DNA of 64,000 nt, taken from contig CM036221.1 in the NCBI GenBank assembly GCA_020631735.1, positions 9,095,381-9,159,380 on the forward strand, written 5' to 3'. Positions 33,464-46,470 of the stretch are shown piece by piece; position 1 is the stretch's first letter; every line of letters begins with the position of its first letter. The stretch comes from Saccharum officinarum (Eukaryota; Streptophyta; Magnoliopsida; Poales; Poaceae). The notes under the pieces were generated by a model. It was not told the DNA's origin and searched no databases. It was given only the letters and a program-made list of their open reading frames with translations. The position numbers were made by a program, and so were the translations under genes.

Positions 33464-36400
33464 TGTCATAGCTGGTTTTAAGGAACAAAACCAAGTACAA
33501 GATTACATGTGTGCCCAGAGATCAATCACACACATGCAAGACAATTACAAAAGTATCATACTCAAAGCTTTATTACATCACGATTAATATCCATAACACA
33601 TATAATAGAGTCTCAATAAAAACGAAATGGATAACTAAGCTCTCCGACAAGCATTCTCCATGAGCCATAGGGTTTAGGGTTTAGGGTTTGACATCAAGTA
33701 AAGAGAAAGCAACTTTGATAGTCTGTACCCATCCGAGAATTTTATCTAAAAAGAGAAAGTAAAGCAGGCGTAAGTACATATCGTACTCAGCAATACATCA
33801 TGGGGTTCATGAGGCTCAAATGGCTGACACTGGTTAAACTGCATGTAGCGTTTAATGTTTGACAATTTTAAGGAGTTGTGTAGCAACAAGTTTATCTCAA
33901 GCCCATAAACACATGATCAGGTAAACATGAATAATGAACAATGTTTTCAGGTCGGCTGGTCGAACTTGGTCGACCTGGGACCGACCAGAAGACTAATCGT
34001 GATTAATCGTCGACCAGATCGATTAATCGACCCTAGTCGTCCATCTGGTCATCCATGTATATCAGGACATATACCTGTATATATACCTCTATATATACAC
34101 TATATTATACACAATAAATGAAGCGTCAAGACTGCATTAGTGTTTAGCTGGTGACTTGCTTGTGGGAGTTGTTTTCTTCTCTTTTCTGCACTGTCCAGAG
34201 GTCCATATTCCTGTCCCAAACTCCATTTCTTTGCTGACTTGCTGCTGAAAGCCTGGAATACCAAAGAAAACCTAGTCGTCCCTGTCCTAGTCGGACGATT
34301 AATCGCGATTAGTCGATGACTAATCGGACGACCAGGTTTCTGGTCGAGCTAATCGAGTCGGACCTCCTAATCGAACACTAGTGACCGACCAAGACGATTA
34401 ATCGTGATTAATCGGACGACCTGAAAACATTGATAATGAATAGCATAAACAATTAACATATAGCGATAAAAACCCACTATTCCATAAGGAGTCCAAGACC
34501 GCTCGTGACCGTGAGCACGGCTGATATACCAGTTTACACTCTGCAGAGGTTGTATACTTTCATTGTGAGTCGTGATTGCACAAATGCCCGGGTTTATAAC
34601 TCCCAAAACTCTTCTAAGGAGAGCAGGCAGGGTACACTATGAGGTTTTCAGATGTTCGTCTAACAAGTTAGGACTGCTAGGTTTCGGTGGCAAACAGATG
34701 TAGAGCCCCTTTCGAATGGTAAAATGACGCGCAGCCTATACTCATAGGGGCAGAGGCCACACTATACCCGATTCGTCAGACCCTTTTATGTCGTAAAGAT
34801 AACCTCTAACAAGCTAGAAAAGGCCCTCATACTTGACCAAAGCTAGAGCCATGTAGCTCCCACAGTTATACTGTAAGTCCCGGATGATCTCTTACAAATA
34901 AGTCCTTATGGAGAGGAATCTGTAGCATTTAGAAAGTAGCTAAATACTCCAGCCCCCTTAATTTGAGTTGCTAAAAATACATCTTTTAGTGTTTATTGCA
35001 TATACAATTAGTCAAGTTACAAGATCATGGCTTAAATAGAGCGCTAGCAAAAGACTACCCAATACATAATTCTCAAGGTGTCAAAGTACAGGGCATCAAC
35101 AACTAGGATAGTCTAATAGGTGACAAGGTAGACACATACATATGTATTTAATGATTACAATGAATAGGATATAAGGATGATCTCATATTGTACTTGCCTT
35201 GCTCAACGAAGTCCTGATGATCGTCAAAGAACTCCTGGCCTCCCACGAACTGCTCACCGTCTATACTCGATCAACAAAGCAACATACAAGCATCCACGCA
35301 ATCATACACGAAGCAAACAAATAGATACAATTAGAACAGTACACCAACAGAGATAAAACAAGTTAAAAAGTTTATAAAACTAATCTACGCAGTGCTACGA
35401 TCACATAGACGCGAAAATCACCGAAAACGGATCTAAAACGAAGAAGCTATGATTTAAACAAGATTTCATTTAATAAAATAATAGATTAAAACTAATCTCG
35501 AATTTCAAAAGTTGAAAACATGATTAACAATGATATGAACATGTAGACTATGAGATTATGAATCTAACGCAACTTGAACGGATTAAATCGGAGCTAAAAC
35601 GAAGTTTTTATGACCAATATAAACCAGTGGCAGTTCTGTAAATATAGCAAACTCATTTTGAATCTGATTCAAAATGAATCTACGCCTTCCAAAGGATAAA
35701 GCGTATTCTTAGAGTGCGCTAAGGACGATGGGTTCTATTATAAAAGAACAGAAGGGCTTTTTAGAAAAAAAAATCCATGGACGAAGGGGTACGGATTGAT
35801 CTCATCCATCAGATCTGAAATGGACGGACGAGATTAGATCGGAGGGGCGGAGGGCTGCCGGCGGCGAGCTGGACGGCGGCGCTGCCACTGGAGAAGCAAA
35901 GGACCTCGCCGGAGTTCGCAAATCCGGCGATTTAAGCCATGGTTTGACTCAGGAGAAGCACTGGGAGCGATAGAATATGATCTCGAACTCACCAAGATAG
36001 ATCTTAGTGGCGATGAATGGACGATAGGGGCATGCGGCTCGGGATGGCGGCGGCGGAGTTCCTGCAGACGTCGGCGACATGGAGTGAGTGAACCAAAGTC
36101 AGAAAAAGAGAAATAAAGGGCTCGGAGGCTTTGCAAACTCATCGAGAAGCTCGCCATCAAGCTTACGGACACAGCAAGGCGGCGAAACAACGAACTCGAG
36201 CTCGGCGGCTTGCTTCGCTAGGGTTCGCGGTGCTGCGAGCTCGGGATGATGCGGCGCTTGCGCTAGGGTTGATAGGGAAACAGGGCACGGGTGCGGCTGC
36301 TATATATAGGGGCCTTGGCGTGCGGGTCACGCCACAATCCCGAAGGATTCGCGTGATGGCGTTGCGGTTCACGTGGACTAGAGTCCGGCTCAGGCACGAG

Positions 36401-36898
36401 CTGGAGGTAGGAGGCGACACGGCCAAGCAGGCCCGAGGTGTCAGCTGGACGGGGGGAGAGAAAGGGAAGGCGACTGCGCACTGGTGGTTGGGCCACGGCT
36501 GGTTTGGCCCAAGAGAGGAAGAGAGAGAGTGAGCGGGCCGTGGGAAAAACGGGCCAAGGGAGAGAGAGCAGGCCGACCAGGGATGGGAGTGGGCCGCTCG
36601 GGCCAGAAACGAGAGAGAGAGAGAGAGAGGTTAAGGAGGGGTTTTACCTTTTCTTTTTATTTTCTGAGTTTTTCAAAATATTTTTCCAAAGACTTTTGAA
36701 TTCATTTGAGTTTTGATTCAAAACCAATCAACACAAAAATTCCAATGCACCAGCATGTAAGCACAAACATGTAGCTAAATCTTATATTTGTTTTTAATTT
36801 GATAAAAGTTATTATTTTTCTAAATTCAAATGCTCACAAAATGCATAAAATAAATCAAATTCACCTATTTAAAACAATGCAAATTTTAGGATGTTACA
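33464..36898 (-). mobile_element. solo-LTR-like insertion, second contig copy
   Basis: TSD GGTCC at 33459-33463 and 36899-36903. It differs from the first copy by a few indels, including one A at about 35617, one G near 35847 and the (GA)n length at 36611-36629 (19 rather than 17 bases). Confidence 0.8.
33939..34432. mobile_element. hAT-type MITE, second contig copy
   Basis: 494 bp with TSD ATAATGAA at 33931-33938 and 34433-34440. As far as I can see identical to 17164-17657. Confidence 0.9.
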
Positions 36899-36903
36899 GG
36901 TCC

Positions 36904-37225
36904 TGACAAGTTTGACCCAAGGTATCTCCTCTTCGACGATTGGTGGAGAGGGAGACATCCACGTGAGAAGTTCGAGCGGTGGGTTCCACCTCCACCTACC
37001 CCCCTCCCCCCGCCATTGAGCAAAGAGGAGAAGCACTTAGCAGCAGTGAGACAACTCGAAACATTGCCTCGGTGCCATTGCGGAGATCAAGTTGTGACAG
37101 ATCCGGAGAGTACGTTGGACTTTATTTGTCCCAACAAGGATAGAGTAAGCGCAAAGTTTGATCAGGTGGTGGCATTGCATCTCTATCTCCTTCCTCATCC
37201 TCCGAAGACTCCGAATCACTGCTAA
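36904..37225 (+). pseudogene. GRF-like element exon, part 3, second contig copy
   Basis: Same DKFDPRYLLF, Pro-rich and CHCGD segments as at 20127. It is cut off by the gypsy LTR starting at 37239. The matching part 2 is at 33375-33463. Confidence 0.6.
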
Positions 37226-37238
37226 CTACATCACCGAT

Positions 37239-37705
37239 TGTCGACGAGATATGGTCGGCAGTCCTCCGAGGGGGGTACCCACGATGGTAGATTAGTCGGT
37301 GGAGGTGCACGAGACGATGATCCTGACGTTGACGCAAGACGAACACGAGGTTTTATCTAGGTTCAGGCCGTCAAGGCGACGTAATACCTTACGTCCTGCG
37401 TTTTTGTGGATTGTATTGATATAAGTTGTTTTTGAGGGGGGTCCTTGCCCGCCTTATATATCCGGGGGGCAAGGTTACAGATCTAAGGACTCTAATCCTA
37501 GTCGGTTACAATTGCCATATCTGTACAAGATGAGATGTCTTTCCTATCCGACTAGATTTGCCTTGATCTCCAAGTAGATCCCGAGACTTGCGCAGAAAGC
37601 TGTCCAGCTGGGCTTGTCCACGCAGCCTTAATCTTGCGAGCTGGGCCACCTTCTCCGAGACGGCCCATGTGTAGCCATGAGGGTATATGGGTCTATACCC
37701 CCACA
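37239..37705 (-). repeat. gypsy 3' LTR, second contig copy
   Basis: 467 bp, same ends as at 20462-20927; preceded by the candidate TSD CCGAT. Confidence 0.85.
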
Positions 37706-38529
37706 GCTAGTCCCCGAGCACTATGTATTTTGAGGAATAATCTGGCCTTTTCCGATCAGTGAAGCTTCTGACCAGTACTGCTGATCTCCGACCAGGTCAG
37801 CAGGCGTCCGACCAGAACTGTTGTCCGACCAGCTCTGCTGGCGTCCGACCAGCCCTGCTGTCGTCCGACCAGTACTGGGAAACACCAAGTCATCCGGTCT
37901 TCCGACCAGCCTTCTTGGTATTCTTTCACTGCAACTTGTCAGATAAGCGACTTAACCGAAAAGTGCATAGTGCTCCGAGAAAAAACAAATCGATCTTCCT
38001 CTGGTGAAGTGTGCCCACTTTTTATTACCGGAGGGAAATGAATTTTACAGCGTTGACTCAACCAATGGGAGATATGATCCTCAGGATCAGCTTAAGTAAG
38101 GTAGGGGTTACGCCTCTGGCGTTAGCTCATCACTCTGTTGCAAGGCACCGAGCACACTCACCGCTAGGTGAAATATGCCCACTTAGTCCCCGAGCCTGAT
38201 AGTAGGTGATTCTATCATGTGGTGTTAGGGTCTAAATATATATAGGCCTTGACACAGTCCCCGAGCTCTGCTCTGGGGGCCGTCTACAGCTCCGCTGTAG
38301 TACTGAGTCCCCAGCTCCACTGTGAAACCCACTGCCATATCCTGAAGAGTCCACGTGGCTCAGCCGTGTGGTTGTCCACGACTCCGTCGTGGACACAGTC
38401 CCCAGATCATCTGTGGGCCCATTTATGGGAGACGAAGAGCAGTTTAGCGCGCAGGGGGCCTGAATTACCCTCGGAGAAGTATGTTAAGCCTAGCCTGAGC
38501 ATCGTGGGCCGTAGCAGGCGGTCCAGTAA

Positions 38530-39602
38530 GCGAGATGGGAGGGCCCAAAGAGCAGTTTACCACCCGAGGAGGAAGAGGTGCGTCCTCAACGTATTCGGGT
38601 GGTGAGGCGGCGCTATAACGAGTGGGTGTTCCATGAAGAAGACTGGAGTGGAGCATCCTCTCGCCAAATTAGGCGCATGCTAGAAAAATTGTACAGCCAA
38701 GTGCAGGTACCTTCACGTTGCTTTCCCTTTAGTGATGATGAACTGTTTGTGTGGCCGCAGGAGCTGGAGAAGACTTCGGAGTACCACCAACGCTGCCTCG
38801 ATACAATAGAGCTAACTATCAAAGAGAATGAGGCACTGAAGGCCGAGGTGGCGCATCTCCGAGGTCGGATCAGAGAGCTCGAGGAGCAGGAGGCAGTCGT
38901 AGCCGTCGAGAGGGCTGCTCGGGACGAGGAGCGCACTCGGCTTGAACGGCAGAGGGCTGGTAAGTATCACCTGCGACTTGTATCTGAATGATTGTGATTA
39001 TCACTGACGCCTGAGTCCGCAGAGGCGGAAGCGGAGAAGATGCTGATACTCGAAGAGGTAGCCCGCCTCACTGCCGCAAGCGACGAGGCTAGGAAGCGCG
39101 CAGAGAAGCTTGCCAACGAGCTCGAAGGTAGGTGTCGAACAACTCAGCTGTCCTCTGTTTTGTCCAAGTTGTCATGCTCAGCATGACTGTTGAACTTACA
39201 GCTGTTCGGATAGGCAACAAGGTCCAATTCGCCGAGTTCGGGAAGCAGATCAAGTGGTACCAGGATAAGTGTGAGGCCATGGAACAAGGCATCACACCTG
39301 TCCTGGACCTGATTGGAGCAGAGGCTGCACAGCCGAACGAAGCTGGCCGACCAGTCCACCTGTACGCCGTAGTAGAAAGATGCAGGAACTCCTTGTCGGC
39401 GTTCAAACAATACGTCGGGGAGGCCTGCGAATACGTCGGCGCTCACATCCTGGGTGTAGTGCGGTCGCACTACCCCGGGGTTGATCTGAGGCGGCTGGCG
39501 GCGGGTGTTGCGGCGAACACTTTAGAAGAGCAAGCTGAAGACCTGCGAGACTCGTCCCTGGAGACGGCAAAGACTATGATAGCTAATGTAAATTTATTTT
39601 AA
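38530..39602 (+). CDS. antisense spliced gene of the gypsy element, second contig copy
   Basis: Exon 1 to 38959, exon 2 39023-39127, exon 3 39202-39602, with the same GT-AG introns as in the third contig. The frame is open across all three exons. See 55864-56936 for the description. Confidence 0.6.
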
Positions 39603-40130
39603 GGCATGTACGAGCTGCAGGAGTCAAAACAACTGTGATGTGTTAAAACAGTATGTGAGGTTGTGTAAGAAACACTTAATGCTGTATGTATATTCAGTAT
39701 GGTATTGTAGAGCACTCAGTGTCTACTTTTGCATAAAAATGTAGTTAGCAACAACTCCGTTGTTTAGCCAAGTTTTAGAGGCGTCGCCCGATATGCGAAC
39801 CCGGCCTTAGAGAATCGCCAGCCCTGGTCCGACCGACAGCTCGTAGCGTGAGGCACGGAGCTCTGCCACGCGTAGAGTGCCGACCTTCCTAAGGAGCAAC
39901 TGCCGGCTACCCGTAGCGTAGAGGGCGGGCTCTCGTGCACGCGTGGGGTGGAGCCGGAGACAGTGCCGTCTCTGGAAAACTCGAGTGTGGGGGAGATATC
40001 GGGTAGCCAAGATTGTAGGTAAAATCAAGAGAACTTGGAAACTTATTAGCGACGAGGGACAAAACTTCGATGAAAACTTTATTGAATGCACAAGGACAGA
40101 TAGAAGTACATAGCTGTATAATGTTACGGA

Positions 40131-40733
40131 TTAGGCGTAGAATCGTCTGAGAAGATCGATGTGCCACGAGTTTTTGATGTTGTTGCCGTCGAGGTCGCAT
40201 AGCCTGTACGAGGTCGGCCTTGTAACTTCCTTCTCCATGAACGGTCCTTCCCAATGGGACGCCAACTTGTGGAGGCCCTCTGTCTTCTGTTCCTTCGTAG
40301 CACCAAGTCTTCGACCACAAACAATCTGCTGTTGACGTTGCGTTTGTAATAACGACGCAAGACTTCAAGGTACTTTGCCGTGCGTACGCATGTGACCAGG
40401 CGCCGCTCCTCGGCGCAATCAACTTCGAGCTGCCGAGCTTTGTTGGCCTTCTCTTCATCGTAGTTTTCAACCCTGGGTGATCGGAAAGCAATATCGACTG
40501 GCAAAACTGCCTCTGACCCGAAGATCATGAAGTAAGGGGAAACACCCATGTTCCGGCTGGGTTGAGTCCTCAGTCCCCAGATCACAGCCGGAAGTTCTTT
40601 TAGCCATCTGCCTGGGTGTTGGTCGTTTTCCCTATATAGTCTTTTCTTGAGAGCATCTAGAATCATGCCATTGGCCCGCTTGACCTGTCCATTTGCTCTG
40701 GGTGGGCCACTGAAACGTACTTGACAACTATGT
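40131..40733 (-). pseudogene. gypsy integrase C-terminal half, cut by gap, second contig copy
   Basis: Contains the NGQVKRANGM segment in which the expected catalytic Glu is Lys (codon at 40679-40681), as in the third contig. A lost base near 40290 and another near 40700 break the frame. The reading beyond 40733 is in unknown sequence. Confidence 0.75.
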
Positions 40734-40833
40734 NNNNNNNNNNNNNNNNNNNNNNNNNNNNNNNNNNNNNNNNNNNNNNNNNNNNNNNNNNNNNNNNNNN
40801 NNNNNNNNNNNNNNNNNNNNNNNNNNNNNNNNN
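40734..40833. other. assembly gap (100 N)
   Basis: A second placeholder of exactly 100 unknown bases, again joining a gypsy integrase segment to the middle of a copia gag, 131 bases upstream of the equivalent join in the first gap. Confidence 1.
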
Positions 40834-42114
40834 AAATTGATGAATGAGGCACTTGCTCTTGTAGTCAAGAAGATGGGTCACATGTTCATCAAGAAAGAGG
40901 CTTTAAGAAAGAAATGAGCAACAAAGAAAGTGCTTCAATTGTGATAGCACCGAGCACCTTCAAGCGGAATATCCTTATGATAAGAAGAAGACAAAAAGGA
41001 CAAGTTTGAAAAGAAGAAGAGAGAGGCCAAGATGACATTTAAGAAAGGCAAAAATGGTGCCTATGTGATCACTTGGGAAAGTGATGATAATGAAGAAGAA
41101 GAAGAATCATCCAACAAGGCTTTTGCTTCCATTGCTATCAACAAGAAGCCATCACTATTTGATTCATCCTCTTCATGTTTCATGGCTAAAGAAGCTAAGG
41201 TATTATATGATGAGAGTGATGATGAAAGTGAAATGGAATATGCTCATGATAGTGATAATGAATAATGAAAATGATGATGATGAACAACTAAAGAACAACT
41301 ATATGACTTGATACAACAAACTAGAGACATAGCTATTGCCAAGAACAAGGAGTGTAAGAAGCTTTCAATGAAAGTAGCAATACTTGAGAAAGTTCTTAGT
41401 GAGCTTAAGACCACTCATGAGAGTCTAGTGGAAGACCATGAGGATCTTGGTAAGGCTCATTTCAAGCTTGAAAAGGCTCACTCATTGCTACTTGAGCAAC
41501 AAGAAAAGAAGGAGGTTGTTGTATCATGTGATATAGGTGTTACATGTGATATAATTGATGAATCCTTTAATGAACCTATCATCATGTCAAATGCTAACCC
41601 TCATCCACCACCACCACTCTACCTCTACTACTAGTGATGGTTTCACTTGTGATGCCTCACTAATGGTTGAGAATGAGACTCTCAGAGAGAGGTGGATGAG
41701 CTCACTCACGCCCTAGGCAAGGCCTATGGTGGTGAGGCCCGCTTGCTTAAGTGCTTGGGTAGCCAAAGGTTCTCTCTTAACAAAGAGGGATTGGGCTACA
41801 ACCCCAAGAAAGGCAAGTCGGCCTTTGCAACTCCAAAGCCTAGCTTTGTGAAGGACAATGGTCGGTTTTGCAATAGATGCAAGCAAGTTGGGCACCTAGA
41901 GCATAATTGCAATAAAAAGAACCAAAGCAAGAACTTTGTTAATGCTATACCTTTTGATTCTTGCTATGTGCTTACCAAGGGTGTGAAGGGTGTGCAAGCT
42001 AAGTTTGTTGGTACACCAATTGTGGGCCCAAAGAAGAAGGCTATTTGGGTACCAAAGAGCTTAGTTACTAACCTACAAGGACCCAAGCAAAAATGGGTAC
42101 CTAAGCTTCATTGA
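40834..42114 (+). pseudogene. gag: copia Gag, 3' part, third contig copy
   Basis: Includes the first zinc knuckle with the same Cys-to-Tyr change and an intact second knuckle. Frame breaks near 40843, 40895, 40990, 41262, 41285, 41615 and 41682 are absent from the first copy and are mostly single-base, as expected near a contig start. Confidence 0.75.
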
Positions 42115-42125
42115 TTTGCTTGTAG

Positions 42126-45100
42126 GTCAATTACAAAGCCGGAGGAAGGCATTGGATTATTGATAGTGGGTGCACTCAACACATGACCGGTACATCAAGA
42201 ATGTTTGATTCATTCAATGACAATGATAGTGGTGTTGATTCTATCACATTTGGCAATAACAAGAAAGGCAAGGTTATTGGCTTGGGCAAGATTGCAATAT
42301 CAAATGATATGAGTATCTCCAATGTGTTGCTAGTTGAAAGTTTGGATTTCAATCTTCTATCCGTGGCACAAATATGTGATCTAGGCTACAAATGCATCTT
42401 TGGGGTTGATGATGTGGAAGTTATTAGTGTGGATGGTTCAAATGTGGCATTCAAGGGCTTTAGATATGAGAATCTCTACCTAGTTGACTTCAATGCTAGA
42501 GAAACTTCTTTGACAACTTGCTTAGTCTCCAAATCAAGCATGGGTTGGCTTTGGCATAGAAGGCTTGGTCATGTTGGCATGAAACAATTGAAGAAGCTTA
42601 CAACTCACAATCTTGTCAATGGTTTGAAAGATGTTGAATTTGAGAAGAATAAGCTTTGTAGTGCATGTCAAGCCGGGAAGCAAGTTGGAAGCTCACATCC
42701 AAAGAAGAGTACAATGAGCACATGCAAAGCATTTGAGTTGATGCACATGGATCTATTTGGACCAACAACATATACAAGCATAGGCGGTAACAAGTATGGC
42801 TTTGTCATAGTGGATGACTTCACAAGATTCACATGGGTATTCTTTCTTAGTGACAAAAGTGAAGTGTTTGACACCTTCAAGACATTTCTCACTAGAGTTC
42901 ACAATGAGTTTGAGATTAGAATCAAGAAAGTGAGAAGTGACAATGGAAGTGAGTTCAAGAATACAAGAATTGAAGAACTTTGTGATCATTATGGTATTGG
43001 ACATCAATTCTCGGCCAAGTACACTCCACAATCAAATGGCCTAGTTGAGAGGAAGAATAGAACATTGCTTGATATGGCTAGATCAATGCTTCATGAGTAC
43101 AATGTGAGTCAATCATTTTGGGATGAAGCAATCAATACCGCTTGCTACTACATCAATAGACTATATTGTCATCCATTGCTAGAGAAGACTCCATATGAGT
43201 TACTTCATGGAAGAAAGCCCAATATTTCTTACTTTAGGGTGTTTGGTTGCAAATGCTATATCTTGAAGAAGGGCACTAGATTGGGGAAGTTTGACAAAAG
43301 ATGTGATGAGGGGTTCCTACTTGGTTATTCAACTACAAGCAAAGCTTATAGAGTTTGGAACAACTCAAGTGGCATTCTAGAAGAAGTCCATGATGTGCAA
43401 TTTGATGAAACCAATGGGTCACAAGATGAAGAAGAGAATCTAGATGATGTTGGTGGAACTCAATTGGTGGAAGCAATGAAGAACATGGACATTGGGGACA
43501 TTAGAGCAAAGCAAGTAATTGATATTCAAGATGATGATAAAGATCAAGTGCTCAATTCACCATTCAAGCTAGTTAGTGACTCTCAAGTGCAAAATTATGG
43601 TGCTAGTTCTTCTCATCAAGATACATCAAGTGATCAACCAAGCTCAAGCAATCAAGTGCAAGTACTCCAACCACAACATGTTGCAAGAGATCACCCCATT
43701 GATAGTGTTATTGGTGATATTAGAAGTGGTGTGCAAACAAGATCAAGATTGACTATGTTTTGTGAGCATGCATCATTTGTGTCAACCATAGAACCAAAGA
43801 AGATAGAAGAAGCTTTGAGGGATGCCGATTGGATCATGGCTATGCAAGAAGAGCTTAACAATTTCACAAGAAATGATGTTTGGGAGATGGTAGAAAGGCC
43901 AAATGACTACAATGTGATTGGAACCAAGTGGGTGTTTAAAAACAAGCAAGATCAAGATGGCATTGTAGTGAGAAACAAAGCAAGACTAGTTGCTCAAGGT
44001 TACACTCAAGTTGAAGGTCTTGACTATGATGAGACATATGCTCCCGTGGCAAGATTGGAGGCAATAAGGATTCTATTGGCTTATGCTTGTGCACACAATA
44101 TCAAACTATATCAAATGGATGTCAAAAGTGCATTTCTCAATGGGATCATCAATGAGTTAGTATTTGTTGAGCAACCGCCCGGATTTGAAGATGACAAGAA
44201 ACCCAACCATGTCTACAAGTTGAAGAAGGCTTTATATGGCTTAAAGCAAGCACCTAGAGCATGGTATGAGAGGCTAAGGGATTTCCTTCTCTCTAAGGGA
44301 TTCAAAATGGGCAAGGTTGATACTACTCTATTCACCAAGAAGATTGGAAATGATCTATTCATAGTGCAAATATATGTTGATGACATCATCTTTGGATCAA
44401 CCGATCAAGCTTATTGTGAAGAATTTGGTGCTATGATGGCCAAAGAGTTTGAAATGTCTATGATTGGTGAACTTAGCTACTTCCTTGGTCTCCAAGTCAA
44501 GCAATTGAAGAATGGAACATTTGTGAGTCAAGGGAATACATAAGGGACATGTTGAAGAAGTTTGGAATGCAAGATGCAAAGCAAATTTCAACTCCAATGG
44601 GCACAAATGGCAATTTGGATAGTGATCTTGATGGCAAAATGGTGAATCAAAAGGAATATCGGTCTTTGATTGGAAGTCTACTCTATGTCACCGCATCAAG
44701 GCCGGATGTCATGTTTAGTGTTTGCATGTGTGCTAGATATCAAGCCTCACCTAGAGAAAGTCATCTCACGGCGGCAAAAAGAATATTGAGGTACTTGAAG
44801 CAAACAAGAAATGTTGGACTATGGTATCCCAAGGGGTCAAAGTTTGAATTGATTGGATATTCGGACTCCGACTATGGGGGTTGCAAGATCAATAGGAAAA
44901 GCACAAGTGGCACATGTCAATTACTTGGAAGATCACTTGTGTCATGGTCCTCAAAGAAACAAAATAGTGTGGCAATCTCTACCGCCGAAGCCGAATATGT
45001 GAGTGCGGGGAGTTGTTGTGCACAATTGCTATGGATGAAATCAACTTTGAAGGATTATGGCCTCAACTTCAAGAATGTGCCGTTGCTATGTGATAATGAG

Positions 45101-45325
45101 AGTGCAATCAAGATGATACAAAACCCGGTTCAACATGGAAGAACAAAGCATATTGACATAAGACATCATTTCATTAGAGATCATCAACAAAAGGGAGATA
45201 TTGCCATTGAAAGTGTTGGCACCGATGATCAACTTGCCGATATTCTCACTAAGCCACTTGATGAAAAGAGGTTTTGCAAGCTAAGGAATGAATTGAACAT
45301 TCTTGATTTCTCAAACATGAGTTGA
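42126..45325 (+). pseudogene. pol: copia Pol, third contig copy; break near 44535
   Basis: Protease, integrase and RT (42183-44543, 786 aa from the first ATG) are intact, including the site broken in the second contig. One A is lost at about 44535 (GGGAATAC against GGGAAATAC), after which RNase H continues at 44549-45325. Each of the three contigs is broken at a different place, so at every site two of three are intact. Confidence 0.88.
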
Positions 45326-46470
45326 ATGCACCCCACCCACTTATTGACATGCCTCTCCTTCGACATTGCAAGGTAAAATTGATTGACATGTCTTTCATCC
45401 TATGCTAAGGACTTGATAGAGCATGTAGACATAATAAGTGGTACGCATAAGCATTCATGATAAATCAAATGAATTTGATGGATATATGTTACCACTATTG
45501 CTTCTATGCTTATTTTGATCTAGTGGTGGCATATGACATGTTTGTGAGCTTGTAAACCTAGTGTTGAATCTAGAAGATTTGCTATAAGTGTTTAATTCAA
45601 CATAGGCAAGATAACCCTTATTTTGAGGAGTGAAGAAGCTTGTCTTTGGTTCAAATCGAATTAAATATCTTTGGCAAGTATTCTAGGTTAAACCAAATTT
45701 GATAAATTCTTTAACCTTACATGTGGTATCAATTAATTTCAATCTACTCCATCAAACACTTTTCCTTCTCTCCACAATTTGATCCTTTTTTGGGTAAGTT
45801 GTTGACAAAGGGGGAGAGAAAAAGGAGAAAAAGATGATTCAACTTGATAAAGGGGTAAATAAAATTTGTTGATGCACACAAGTAGGGGAGCAAGCTCATA
45901 AACAAAGTTGTTGCATTTGTTTGTGCATTCTCATATGACTTGCTCATTGCACATGTTTTTAAATTCAATATACATGCTTGTGTGGTGCAATGCTAGTATA
46001 GAACTTGATGATGAAATGATCTACTAGCATGCATAGGAATAGTTTACATGTGGTATCTAGACATGCTTAAGCTCTACAAGTGGTACAAGTGGTCCAAGAA
46101 CCTTTACATATAATGTTGATCTCACGGGGTTCTTGAGTTTTGATGGATGTCTAGTTACTTCATGATGCTAAGGATGGTGTAAAAGGCAACTCCGATTGGT
46201 ATCACGCTTCAAAGGTCCATTTCTTACACCATAGCATCATTTTGGTAGAATTACTCTCCCAACACTTCTATCCATGCATATGTGCAAAGCTTTCAATCCA
46301 AACTCTATGCACATATGTAGGGGGAGCTAATGCTACCAAAACCAAGCTTGTGATAATTGTCCAAACTTTACTTATGAGCAAAATGATTGGACAAGTATGA
46401 CAAGTTCAAAACTTTTATTATCAAAATCATCTTTGTGAGGGTTGTCATCAATTACCAAAAAGGGGGAGAT

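Larger units (their letters stand above)
37239..40733 (-). mobile_element. gypsy (Tat-lineage) element, 3' part, second contig copy
   Basis: 3' LTR (37239-37705), antisense gene and integrase C-terminal half. The contig ends at a base equivalent to 58071. The last few hundred bases carry extra single-base losses (for example CTGGGTGG where the third contig has CTGGGGTGG). Confidence 0.85.

Noticed and set aside
40663..40881. Reading frames across the second N gap
   Set aside because: Same reason; the join has no sequence support.
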